The notes beneath the pieces were generated by a model, which was given only the letters and a program-made list of their open reading frames with translations, was not told the DNA's origin and searched no databases. 64,000 nucleotides of DNA from Phaseolus vulgaris (Eukaryota > Streptophyta > Magnoliopsida > Fabales > Fabaceae). The stretch lies in NCBI RefSeq assembly GCF_000499845.2, contig NC_023759.2, forward strand, positions 20,444,864 to 20,508,863, in the 5' to 3' direction. Shown piece by piece: positions 10,301-21,178 of this stretch. The translations under genes and the position numbers were made by a program. Position 1 is the first letter of the stretch. Each line of letters starts with the position of its first letter.

Positions 10301-10638
10301 TACTGTTGTTGACGACAGAAGTCACAACACCACCCCATTTGTTTCCATGTATGGTTGCGGGTGAGGGAGGAAGGAAAGAGAAAGGGGAGTGGATTTTGGT
10401 TCTCCTTGAAGATGAAGAGAAAGTTAAGACGAGGAGAGCGAGTGCCACGTCAACGTTACGAAATTATGTTGCTGCCCTTGCTTTTGTGCTGGAATCCAGT
10501 ACAACACTGCCCCCTGCAAGCATGCCACATGAAAGCATAAGATTCCTGACTTGGCTCAAGAATCCTTTGACCGTTTGAAAGTGTGAAAGCTGTGAGTGAA
10601 TGAAGTGGGTGAGGTAGGTGTGGAACTTGGTTAAATGC

Positions 10639-10646
10639 TATATAAA
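10639..10646 (+). promoter_or_regulatory. Candidate TATA box of the Harbinger transcription unit
   Basis: TATATAAA within GCTATATAAAACG in an otherwise GC-moderate stretch, on the coding strand and upstream of the palindrome array and transposase. It lies 2.4 kb from the transposase start, so a long leader or leader intron must be assumed. Weak support. Confidence 0.35.
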
Positions 10647-10854
10647 ACGATGCATGAATCTGGTTCACCCATTCACAAATAATCAAAGAAAGCGAAGCCA
10701 TTAGAGTGTGTACTGGGGTTGGAGAGATTCATAAGGCATTAGAGTGTGTGGTAGGGGCTTGAGTTACGTATAGGTTGTTTCATCTCAGGTGTTGGGTTCA
10801 TCTCAGGTGTTGGGTTCATCTCAGGTGAGAGCATGTCTTTCGTTCAATGGTGCT

Positions 10855-11104
10855 TAATCGATTATGGATGAACTAGCACTGGTCACATAATCGATTATGG
10901 TGTAGATAATCGATTACGCAAAGGCAGTAACCGATTATATGTAAAAATTTCAAGTCATAATCGATTATCTGAAAGGTGCAAAAAGGGTCTTAACCGATTA
11001 TGTATTTTCATAATCGATTAGTGTTGTTTTTCGCATACTAACATAATCAATTATACGTGGATAATCGATTATCCTGTGTATATAACTGATGGGATAATCG
11101 ATTA
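10855..11104. promoter_or_regulatory. Ten-copy TAATCGATTA palindrome array
   Basis: Copies start at 10855, 10888, 10907, 10928 (TAACCGATTA), 10958, 10991 (TAACCGATTA), 11011, 11044 (TAATCAATTA), 11062 and 11095. Start-to-start steps are 33, 19, 21, 30, 33, 20, 33, 18 and 33 bases, clustering near two and three helical turns. The core AAYCGATT is also the core of the NoPol palindromes. Role unknown. Confidence 0.7.
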
Positions 11105-13114
11105 TGTTCTAACTTTTGTGAAATTCTGTGTGTTTCTTAATTTGTTTTATGTGGTTTTTAGGCACTCGTGGTGTGTTCTTCATCCTATTGTGATCTCTAT
11201 TGTGTTGTTCTTCAGTGTTGTTCTTTAGGTTTTTTAATTTTTTATGTTAACTTTTTGTTTTTAGTTTCTGTTTTATATTTATGTTTGGATGATTATGGTT
11301 TTGTAATATAATTTGTTTAGGGTTTAGTTTAGTTAATTATGTTAACGAGTTAGTAAATTAATGTTGTTTGTAATTCCTTTATTTGATTTACTGTTTTAAT
11401 TTTTGTAGATAGTTATTATATTTTTAACATTTAAGAAAAAAATTTATTTGTATGAAATGAATGATTTACCGAATGGAAACAAAAATTTGTAAAGTTTAGG
11501 TTTTTTTTATATTAAACATAAATTATTAATGTTATAATTAAAACAAATAAAAAAATGTTATAGTGATTAAAGAAAACTGAAAAAGTTTAGATAAATATTG
11601 TTTATATTTTTAATAATAAATATAGATAGTTAATTTTTTTTAACATTTAATTGTTTATAAGAGAATAGATTTATTTATTTTAAATGAATATTTGTATTGT
11701 GTATGGTTAATATTCTTTTAGATTGGACATAAATTATTAATGTTATCTTTAAAAACATTAAAAAAAATGTTTTAGTAATTTTTGTTATAAGATTTAATTG
11801 TTTATAAGAAAAAATTATGTATTTAAAATGAATATTTTTACAAGTGAAAAGTGAAAATAGAAATTTGTAATTTGTAGGTTTTTTTATATGTTACATAAAT
11901 TGTTAATATTATAATTAAAAACTTTATAAAAAATGTTGTATTAATTAAAAAAACAGTAAAATTTCTAGGAAGAAATCTGATATTTTAATAATAAATGTAG
12001 AAAATAATTATTTATTTAAACTTGAATTGTTTATAAAAAAGAATTAAAAAATTTAATTTTGACAGAATGGAATTCAAGATTTATAATGTTTAGAATTTTC
12101 ATTTTTTTTAGATTTAACATAATTTATTAATGTTATAATTAAAAACATTATAAAAATGTTGTAGTAATTAAAAAAAAGCAGTAAAAGTTTAGAGTAGAAA
12201 TATGATTTTGACTTAATTTTTTTAAATTTGTATTTTTTTTTAAAAAAAATTAGTATTTATAAATAAAATTTTGAAAGAATGGAATAAAAAATATGTAATG
12301 TTTAGGGTTTTTTAATTTTATTTCACATAAATTATTGGTGTTAGAATTAAATGTTATAAAAAAATGTTATAGTAATTTAAAAAGACAGAAAAAGTTTAGA
12401 GAAGAAATTTGAATTTGTAATAATAATTGTAGATAGTTATTAGTGTTTAAAAATTAAATTGTTTATAAGAAATAGTTATTTATTTGTAAATAATATTTTT
12501 ACAGGATCGAAATAAAATTTGATAATGTTTAGTTAATATTTTTTTAGATTGGACATAAATTATTAATGTTATCATTAAAAAAGAAAAAAAATTATGTATT
12601 TAAAATGAATATTTTTACGAGTAGAAATAGAAATTTGTAATTTGTAGAGTTTTTTTTTATATTTTACATAAATTGTTAATTTTATAATTAAAAACTTTAT
12701 AAAAAATGTTGTATTAATTAAAAAAAAAAGTAAAACTTTTGAGAAGAAATCTGATATAAATTGTTAATGTTATAATTAAAAACATTATAAAAATGATATA
12801 GTAATTAAAAAAAATAGTAAATTTTTTGACATAAATGAAATAGAATATTTAAATATCTAGGTTTTTTTTTTTTATACATTTGACATAAATTTCTGAAATT
12901 TGAATATTTGTATATAGTTATATTTGTTATGATAGTTGATTAATTTTAGGCTTTTGTTTATTTTGTTTGTTTGTATTTATTTTTTGTTTGATTAAATTAT
13001 GTTGTTGAATGATATAGTCATTTATAATAATTTTTTTATTTAAATTAATTAAAAGTACGTTTTAGGGTAATTGTATTGGTGTACTTTTACACTGAAACGG
13101 TAACCGCGTTTGGT
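11105..13114 (+). repeat. AT-rich Harbinger leader with about eight degenerate repeat copies
   Basis: No gene is seen. A unit resembling ACATAAATTATTAATGTTAT, followed by AAAAACATTATAAAAAATG and AAAGTTTAGAGAAGAAAT, recurs near 11515, 11727, 11894, 12117, 12326, 12551, 12666 and 12754, roughly every 100-220 bases with strong divergence. It is an old tandem expansion in the sequence before the transposase. Confidence 0.55.
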
Positions 13115-14563
13115 ATGAATTCGGAAAGAAATTATGACGAGGCAGAGATGGTACACTTTGAGGAAACAGTTGCAATTTATGACGATCTTGTTGCGGCGAA
13201 CATGAATTTAATTTCACAAACCGAAGAACAAATAAAAAAAATAATGAAGGTTTATCAGTCATGATTATTTGTATGATTGCTTTTGGATTGAATTTGTTAC
13301 GCACGGTGCCTACTAGAAGCAACTGTATCAGTGAGTCTCAACCACAAAAAGAGCGTCGCAGACAAGAATTGATGGAGTACTTGGTTCACATTGAAGAATC
13401 TCGTCACATTATTCGCATGGGACCGAAAGCTTTCATTAAATTATGTGAACGAATACGGGGAACTGGACTTGTTAAAGATGCATATCGATCAACCGTGGAA
13501 GAACAAGTAGCGAAATTTCTGCACATTATTGGGCATAATGTGAAGAATCGAAGTGTGTCATTCTTTTTCCATCGGTCTGGAGAAACAGTTTCCCGTCACT
13601 TTCATAATGTTTTGAGTGCAATTTTAAAGTTGGAGGGGGAATTCTTAATTCAACCAAATGGAACGGTTGTAGAACCACACATCCTTAACAACAGTCGATT
13701 TTTCCCCTACTTTAAGGTTTGTTGATGATAACATTACTTGAAATTATGTGTAATGTCTTCTTTATTTTGTGTTCAATTAAAGTTATGAATTTTTGTTTAC
13801 ATTAGGATTGTTTAGGGGCCATAGATGGGAGTCATGTATGTGTTAAGGTTGCACGTGCTGATGCACCTCGTTTTCGAGGGAGAAAAGATTGGCCAACCCA
13901 AAACATATTTGCAGCCTGTGACTTTGACATGAAGTTCACATATGTCTTAGCCGGTTGGGAAGGAACTGCCTCCGATTCAAGGATATTGAAAGATGCTTTG
14001 GTACGAGATGATCCTTTGGTTATTCCAGAAGATTAGTTATAGGGGATTGGGTGTGCAGAAGAATTAAAAGGTTGTAGTAGTATATACTAACCCAACTTTC
14101 CACAATCTTTGTAGGAAAATACTATCTTGGTGATGCAAGTTTTATGTTAAAACGAAATATAATAACACCTTATCGCAGGGTGAGATACCATTTGAAAGAA
14201 TATTCGCGAAGAGGGCCACAAAATGCAAAAGGGCTGTTTAATCATCGACATTCATCACTTAGGAACGTAATTGAGAGAACCTTTGGGGTGCTTAAAAAAC
14301 GTTTTCCAATTATAGCCAGTGGGACTGAGCCACATTATCATGTGGATACTATGACAAAAATTGTTTTAGCTAGTTGTATTCTGCATAACTTTCTACGCGG
14401 GATCAACAATGATGAGTCTCTGCTTGAAGAAGTAGATAATGAATTGTTAGAACAAGATGTCCAACCAAGCACCACCCATGCTCGTGAACATGATTATAGG
14501 CTAGGGTGTGATATTTGGGACACTATAGCAAATGAAATGTGGCAAGATTATGTAAAGAATTAA
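13115..14563 (+). pseudogene. PIF/Harbinger transposase (DDE_Tnp_4 nuclease), three exons, damaged
   Basis: ATG at 13115 gives MNSERNYDEAEMVHFEE. A frame change near 13260 leads into the DUF8040-like N-terminal part (ELMEYLVHIEESRHIIRM, KLCERIRG). Intron 1 is 13717-13805 (GT-AG). Exon 2 begins DCLGAIDGSHVCVK with the first catalytic Asp; GTASDSRIL holds the second. A putative intron 2 (14032-14114) has a proper TAG acceptor but its donor reads AT. Exon 3 holds the catalytic Glu in NVIERTFGVLKKRFP and ends at TAA 14563. The enzyme would cut and rejoin element ends at TTA sites in the nucleus. All three DDE residues remain; the frameshift and altered donor suggest loss of function. Confidence 0.8.
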
Positions 14564-14632
14564 TTTCATGAAATAATATATTTTCTACCATTTTTCAATG
14601 TTTGTCATCCTAACTTTATTTAAGTTAATTAG

Positions 14633-15799
14633 ATGGATCGCGGGAAAAATGTTGCTTCAAATTCATCAGGTTCTTCTCGAGAGTTCACCAAGTGGACGGC
14701 GGAGATGGACCTAATTTTGCTGAATGCAATGATTGACGAGGTACGAGTGTAGAATTGATGGTAGTTGGACCACTCAAGGATACACTAACATAGTTATGGC
14801 TTTAAATGAGGCTGGCTTATTGGGTCTTAAGAAAAATAATGTGAAGAACCGCTAGAAAAGCCTGAAGGACAGGTGGAGGGAAGTCCATGATTTGTTTGGT
14901 GGATTGAGTGGTTTCGCATGGAACCAGACCACCAAACTTTTTGAAGCCGAGGACGAAGTTTGGAGTGAGCTGATTAAGGTACAATGATAAGTACTTTTTT
15001 ATGTAACAATTACATTTACTTCACATTTCACATCAAATACTAATATGTGAAATGTATGTAGGCCAAACCATTTGCGGCGAAATGGCGTGTGAATCCCATT
15101 CGCCATTATGACCTCATGGAGGAGTTGTGGTCTAATGATAGAGCCACGGGAAGTCGGGTCAGGACAGCCCGTGACATCAATTCACCTCCTGACATGAGCA
15201 ATTTCAGTGTCAACCTTGGGGAGAATAATATGGATTAAATCCCCGAGCAACCGAACTATGAGGAGGAAGATGACTACGTTCCACGATCACCTGCTCCTCA
15301 ATTCCAATCTAGTGACACTCCTTCAGACACACTGTCAAACACTCCTTTTATGTCGTCTGCTGTCTCTGCAGGCACATCCTCATCTCGAGGATCAAAGAGA
15401 AAAGGCCCTACTATGGACGACATTGATGAACATTTTGCAATGTTGAATACTAATCTTCAACAATGCGTGTCATCAATGAAGGATGGAAATGAAAATGCCT
15501 CTCAGTTGGTGAATATTGCTCGTGCACAAGCAATGGAAGCTCAAGATATAGCTGCCGAAATTAGACGAAGAAACGACCTATATGCTGAGCATGTACACCA
15601 TCATCGACGCCATGCCTCATACCAGTACTCAGAATCTGATATTTGGGCAATGCTCGTGGAGCTTAACATTCAGGATGAACAGCTCATGGATCAATGCTAC
15701 GAGTTTTTATGTGACCATCCCGGAAGAGTTAAGCAACTATTTGGGATGCCATATGAGCGTCGCATGACAAAATTGTTTGGATTTATGACTAGGCATTGA
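14633..15799 (+). pseudogene. Harbinger Myb/SANT-like DNA-binding ORF, damaged
   Basis: Starts MDRGKNVASNSS; the Myb/SANT-like domain (Myb_DNA-bind_3 type) is visible in FTKWTAEMDLILLNAM, then in another frame GSWTTQGYTNIVMALNEAG and SLKDRWREVHDLFGGLSGF. The intron 14979-15061 is GT-AG. The C-terminal part (SRGSKRKGPTMDDIDEHF to KLFGFMTRH) is intact. Defects: a frame change near 14745, TAG near 14853 and TAA near 15237. In PIF/Harbinger elements this partner brings the transposase into the nucleus and binds subterminal DNA. It lies directly after the transposase on the same strand, the usual two-gene layout. Confidence 0.75.
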
Positions 15800-16027
15800 T
15801 TTCATATCTCTGCGTCGGCGTTACCTTTAATTATTAGACATGTAATATTTGATTGTGTTTGTTTATTATTGGACATGTAATATTTTGCTTTGTGAACTTC
15901 TACTTTCATTGGCCATGTAATATTTTCCTTTGTGAACTTGCACTATTGTGTTTGAAAAGACCTACCATTATGTTTATGATATTATGTTAACTTTTGTTAG
16001 TTATTTATTGTAGTAATTGCATTATAC

Positions 16028-17132
16028 ATGGCATCATCATCCCAGAAACGTAATAGAACCCATAAGGGTAAATCTCCAGCAGAAGATGTTGTCGTTCCTC
16101 CTCAGCCAGCAACGAGGATTGAACAAGTTCTTGATTATTCAAGATACTTTAGTACCAGGCGTCAAATGGTGCTGTTTGAAAAGAAGTTTCACGCAAGACC
16201 AGTATTACCACCAAAAGTTATGCATACTCCATTTTTTGCTGCTCCAGGATTTGAATTCCAAAAATCTTTTGAATTGGCAAGGTTTACAACCTTTCCTTGG
16301 AATTACTCTTCCGTATTATTAGGATTTGGTAAGAGTATTTTATACAAATGTAAAAATCATACCTGTTGGTCACCTTGCCATTGAGATTTGCGAAAGAATG
16401 ATACACACTAAAGAAATGGATTTGATGACCATTGCTCATCTACAGTATGACGGTCTTAAGTTAACCCCTGGGACGATCGTTGAGGAACTGAATTTTGATC
16501 GAGCACTAGCATTATCGTCCATGATTCGTGAAGATGTTGAAGGTGAAAATCTCAAAAATGTCGGTAGTCTAAAAATGAATGACCGACTGTTGCATTACAC
16601 ATGGGTGCATATCTTGTGCCCTCGTAGAAGCAACTTTGCACAACTACTGAATGAAGATATTTTCATGTTGTGGTTAATAAAAAATAATGTACGCATTAAT
16701 TGGCCTCATTACATCACACAACACATCATCAAATGTCGGGATAACAAGATGTCTCTCTCATATGCAAATTTGATAACGAGGATCTTGCAGGTGTATGGCT
16801 TCGACTTGTCGAATGAACAAGCAATAATGCTAGGCTGAAATCATTACTTTGGGAAAAAAAGTATGACAAAATTAAATATATTCCAGATCAATGGCGTATG
16901 GCAACTTGGTAGACCTCACCATGCACACGAAGAAGATGATGAAGAGGATGAATTGCCAGCACAAAATGTTGAAGGTGGTCAACCTGAGGCGGCAATCCCC
17001 AATCAAACCGAATTGTTAACTCAAATTTTGTCCGGCATACAAAACATGAATACCCGAATTGACAGGGTTGATCAAAGGATGGACCAAATTGAGGATACTC
17101 TGAATGACATTCGACGTCATCAAGGCCATTGA
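16028..17132 (+). pseudogene. Harbinger third ORF, 'putative plant transposon protein' family, damaged
   Basis: ATG at 16028 gives MASSSQKRNRTHKGKS, a basic head, then TRIEQVLDYSRYFSTRRQMV. A one-base shift near 16328 moves to the frame with VRVFYTNVKIIPVGH, SLKMNDRLLHYTWVHILC, NNVRINWPHYITQHIIKC. TGA at 16836-16838 interrupts it, then GVWQLGRP, an acidic stretch and a C-terminal coiled coil NMNTRIDRVDQRMDQIED. Blocks and order match NoPol ORF2 (VRVFYTN, DERLLALIVTWIL, KINWIHIIKEHM, GKW, coiled coil). Function unproven. This ORF is not part of the core Harbinger gene pair, so it is either an accessory gene or a remnant of another element caught inside. Confidence 0.7.
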
Positions 17133-17373
17133 TTGTGTTATCATTATGTTATTGTCATTGTTATTTTTATTTCTAATTTTTATGTTGAACATTAATGAAT
17201 TGTTATTGTTATTTAATATTAAGGTTTTATGCTACTTTTCATGCTACTTATTTACATAATCATATTGTTTTTAATGCAACTTTTTTAGCATTTTATTTCT
17301 ATTATGCATAAATCATATTTGTGTCCTTAATCCCTAATACGGAACTTCGACAGCATTGGTTAAGTGTCATTCA

Positions 17374-17874
17374 ATGTCTGCGTATCAGAACACGTCGTCA
17401 TCTAGTTGTACTGGTTGTAGTGTGCAAAAACGTGGTACTTTTACCCATGCTACTGGGAGCACAAGTGCCTTCGTTGCTCCTATTTGTGATTGTGGACAAT
17501 TTGTTGTTTTGAGAATAGCGACAATAGAAAAAAATGCTGGAATTTTTTTTTGGGGTTGTCCCAACTACAAGGTAAAATTTATTCAATTAGGTTTGAAACA
17601 AACTTAAGAATGTTATTTTAAACTTATTCATTGTTCAATTTTATTGTTTTCTTGAAAACAGATTAGAAGTGGCATGGTTCTAAGCTGTAATTATTTGAAA
17701 TGGTGCATTGAAGACGTTGTCGATGAAAAAGATGCAATTATTATTATACAACGGAATAAAATATGTCTTCTAGAAAACCGTTTGAAGGTCTCCACAATAA
17801 GGATTAAAATGTTATTACTGGGGATGTCTTTTCTTTTTCTAATTAACATTATTGTGTTCTTCATTTTGACATAA
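17374..17874 (+). CDS. GRF-type zinc-finger protein with C-terminal membrane segment
   Basis: ATG at 17374 (MSAYQNTSSSSCTG). Exon 1 runs to 17571 and contains CDCGQFVVLRIATIEKNAG, FFWGCPNYK; the GT-AG intron is 17572-17661; exon 2 gives SGMVLSCNYLKWCIEDV. Together these match the GRF zinc finger (CxC, then FWGCPN, then C..LKWC/F.W). Next comes a short helix (KDAIIIIQRNKICLLENR) and a hydrophobic tail MLLLGMSFLFLINIIVFFIL that should span a membrane. About 136 residues, with no stop or frameshift seen, unlike its neighbours. GRF fingers bind single-stranded nucleic acid in other proteins; in plants this small GRF plus membrane form is common near mobile elements but its role is unknown. Confidence 0.6.
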
Positions 17875-18084
17875 TTTCAAAATTACAAACAAATTAACAT
17901 GTCTTTATATCTCTTTCCGGATTAACTATAATGACTTTCTATTATATATTTTGATAACTACTTAATATTCATGCTATATTCTAAATATCTATTTTCTTTT
18001 TAAAATATATTTATTTTGCTATTCATAAAAATGAAAATCATTATTAAAATTAATTTTATATATATTTATATATATATATAACAT

Positions 18085-18530
18085 AACATAATTTAAAAAT
18101 TCTTATATAATATTATAATTATGTAAATAAATTCAGTAAGTAAAAAAAATAATCAAATGTTAAATAATCAAATTATACTTAAATTTAAAATTATAATTCA
18201 TGATTTATTTTTATTTTACATTTTTTTATTTATAAATGAAACTTAAAATTGCATTAATTAACTAAAATATGAAAAATGATTCATCATTATTTATTCTTCT
18301 TTTATATACAAGGGTAAATTTGTAATCTTACAAATTTTACTATTCAAAATAATTTATAATATTCTTACAACCATCACATCACTCACAAATTTCAATAAAC
18401 TTTCTTCACACATCTACTCTAACATACCCCAATCCAAACAACCTCAACTTTCTTCACACTTTCTTCACACTTCTACTCCCCCTCACCCTCAACTTTCCAC
18501 TCCTCCTCACCCTCTAATCCAAACAAACCC
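18085..18530 (-). repeat. Harbinger right long terminal inverted repeat
   Basis: Inverted partner of 9602-10040, ending AATCCAAACAAACCC then TTA. The two arms differ by many substitutions and small indels, so the insertion is old. Between 17875 and 18085 there is only AT-rich sequence. Confidence 0.75.
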
Positions 18531-19633
18531 TTAGTGTTTTTCAAAGGTTTCAAAAAAGCTTTGCATTTTTTGTCTTTTCTGTAAAACAAAAATAATCGAT
18601 TATTTCGATAAAACAACTGGCTATTTTACATGAAATTCTTAATAAAAAATTAAATCAATCAATTGTTTTTCAGAACAATTAGTTGTTTTTCTAATAGAAA
18701 TATGTTATGAATTCCAAACTATTTTTAAATGTTTCTAACTGATTTTAATTAATGATCTAACTTTTTTAACCACTTCTTCTTGTCAATATAAAGATTGTGT
18801 TGTGATCTTTTGAAAAGTACAAGAAAGAAAGTTTATTAAAAACGTTTTCAAGACAAGATCAAAAGCTTTTGGATCATTGTTTGTGTGTGAAATATGATAT
18901 GGGTTTTCTATTCATTTGTACTACTACTTTGTAAAGCCTGGGTAAATTCTATTTCCTTCCTTGAATATTGTAATTGTGTATAAGTCAATTTGAAAAAGGG
19001 TTTTGGAAATTGTGTTGTTGATCAAGAGTGTTCTGTGTTCTTAAGGGGTTCAAGATTAACATTCTTAGTGTGCTTTTTAATCTAGTTTTGATTGTCTAGT
19101 GAATTCTCAGTGGTTAGCTGAGGACTGGATATAACTCTTGGTTAAGAGTGAACTAATATAAATCTATTTATGTGAATCTCTCTTTCCCTACTCTTATACA
19201 CTTCTTTATATATTTTTTTCCTTGTGTTTTGGAATAAACAATAAGCTATTTTGATAAAACAATTGGTTGATTTTTCATAAAGAATTGTAAATATTAAATT
19301 TTATCCAGTTTAACAGAAAATCAATTGGTTGATTTTTAAATAACTTTTCACTCTACTTCTAATCTTTGCAAAAATCTTGTGAAAACAATTCACCCCCTCT
19401 TGTTTTAGCCACACATTCTAACAATCTAGTGTAGGGAGAATCAGCCAAAAGTAAAATCTTATAAATTTATAGGCTAACTGATTTATCATCAAACAAATGG
19501 CAGCTTCTTCCTGCACCTCCATGACTTCTTCAGCCACCCCCATAAACTTTAACATTCCTAAATTACCCTTAAGTAAAAGGATAAAAATATAAGACACAGT
19601 GTTTTACATTTTATTGCTGAGTGAAGAAGGTCT

Positions 19634-20766
19634 TGTTAGAATGGATGGCTTTAAACTAGAGGGGGGTGAATTGTTTAAAGAGGGTTTTCGAAAACTTTTA
19701 AGCCAAGAATGAAATTATCTCAAGAAACAATTGATAAGGAATTCAGTTTGCCAAAACACAAACCAAAAACAACAGCACCAGAAAAACAATCGGTTGTTTC
19801 GCAGAAACAATCGGTTGTTTATACCAGTAAACAAATATCAAAGCTGAATTTAAAGAGATTAAGGATAGAGAGAATGCACACAGATGTTTATACTGGTTCA
19901 CTCTAAACCCAGAGCTACATCCAGTCTTCTCAGAAACCACTGAGGAATTCCACTAAGCAATCAAACCTAGATAACATACAACACAACCAAGAAAGTGACC
20001 TTGATCCCCTCAATACACACACTTCTCTTGGCCAACACACCAACACTAAGAATGCTGATCTTGATCCCCTCAAGAACACACAGCATTTCTCAGCAAACAC
20101 ATAAAAGAAACTTGTTCAACAGATACAAGGATTACACTTGTTACAAAAGTAAATATGAAATCAATACAAGCAGAAATCCTATCTCACACACTTTGATCAA
20201 ACTCAATCTCTAAGCAATCTCAACTATTCAAAATCTCAAAAACTGCATTCTTCAAACTCAAATCTGTTTTTCTGAATATATGAAAGATGCTGTTTCTTAT
20301 CAAATCTTAACAAACTATTAATTGCATTTAAATATAGGTCAAAGCATTAAAGACTAAAGCGTAAACAGTTAGAAAATCATTTAATGCTTACTCAAAGCAC
20401 AAAACAGTTTTTATGTTACGGTACGAAAACAAACAATCGGTTGTTTCCTCGAATGAATCGGTTGTTTTGGTTTTAACAGCTCAACCATTTGAAAAACAGT
20501 TTTCAATCTTTTCTAAAAACACCTAAGTATAAAACAATCGGTTGTTTCGACAAAACAATCGGTTGTTTTTCACTTAGTTTGAAAAACACTTTTCTTTTAA
20601 AAGATTGAGAATGCCTATGCTTTGGATTCAATCAAAGAGTGGATTACATACACAATCTACCCCAGATCCTAACTAAGACAGCTCAGCAACAACAAGCACA
20701 ACCAAGCCTTCAACATCCTTCAAAGGGTTTGGATTCTTCAAAGCTTGAACACCACTTGGTTCAACA
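19634..20766 (-). repeat. NoPol-2 3' LTR
   Basis: Begins TGTTAGAATGG, ends TTGGTTCAACA. Contains palindrome pairs near 19786/19807, 20434/20455 and 20535/20556. Confidence 0.85.
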
Positions 20767-21178
20767 ATCTCCCCCTATTTGATGAAGACAAATCCTTGAT
20801 GCTTGTGTTGTACCTGATTGAATCTGAAGCAGTTCCTGCAAGATACAATTTTAAGCAAAGCATAGAACTTCTGATATTTGGTAACAAGTATAGAAATTCA
20901 GAGCATAATATCAGAGTAATCAACAAACAAGTATAGGAGCAAAAACCTATAAGGTTTCACTCATCCAAACTATTGTGCAGAAAAAAAAAAAAACTGAAAC
21001 TAAACACACAGCATATATCTCCCCCTATTTGTCTTCACAAATAGACAAAAAGAAGAGATGAAAAAGATAACTGTTCTTAATACATCAGGTTTAAAACAGC
21101 AACAACAGAAAAAATAGAAAACTGATACAACCACCATAAACAATCGGTTGTTTCGATACATCAACCAGATGTTTTTCT

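Larger units (their letters stand above)
9602..18530 (+). mobile_element. PIF/Harbinger DNA transposon, 8.9 kb, four ORFs
   Basis: The ends are GGCTTTGTTTCGATTGG and, from the other strand, GGGTTTGTTTGGATTAG, flanked by TTA at 9599-9601 and 18531-18533, the PIF/Harbinger target. The inverted similarity is very long: about 440 bases at 9602-10040 mirror about 18085-18530. All four coding regions run on the plus strand: DDE transposase, Myb/SANT protein, a plant-transposon-protein-like ORF and a GRF zinc-finger ORF. Each of the first three has stops or frameshifts, so this copy is probably dead. The leader carries a palindrome array and a degenerate AT-rich repeat. A second TIR-like junction lies at 10274-10276. 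Confidence 0.85.
9310..19423 (+). repeat. Old LTR of a NoPol-related family, split by the Harbinger element
   Basis: The left piece 9310-9598 begins TGTTGAACAAGGTG, like the NoPol LTR start TGTTGAACC. The right piece 18534-19423 ends ACACATTCTAACA, like the NoPol LTR end, and includes AACAATTCACCCCCTC and the motifs TAATCGATTA and AAACAACTGG spaced 21 bases (near 18592-18627). Removing the Harbinger gives an LTR of about 1.18 kb. The flanks ATTTG and ATCTA do not match, and no clear primer-binding site follows, so it is a solo or truncated LTR. A few bases downstream (19497 on) is a short frame starting MAASSCTSMTSSA, perhaps a gag start, too short to call. Confidence 0.6.

Noticed and set aside
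10185..10701. Overlapping open frames on both strands in the Harbinger left region
   Set aside because: Proline/serine-rich chance frames in TIR-derived sequence; no family match, no consistent frame in relatives.
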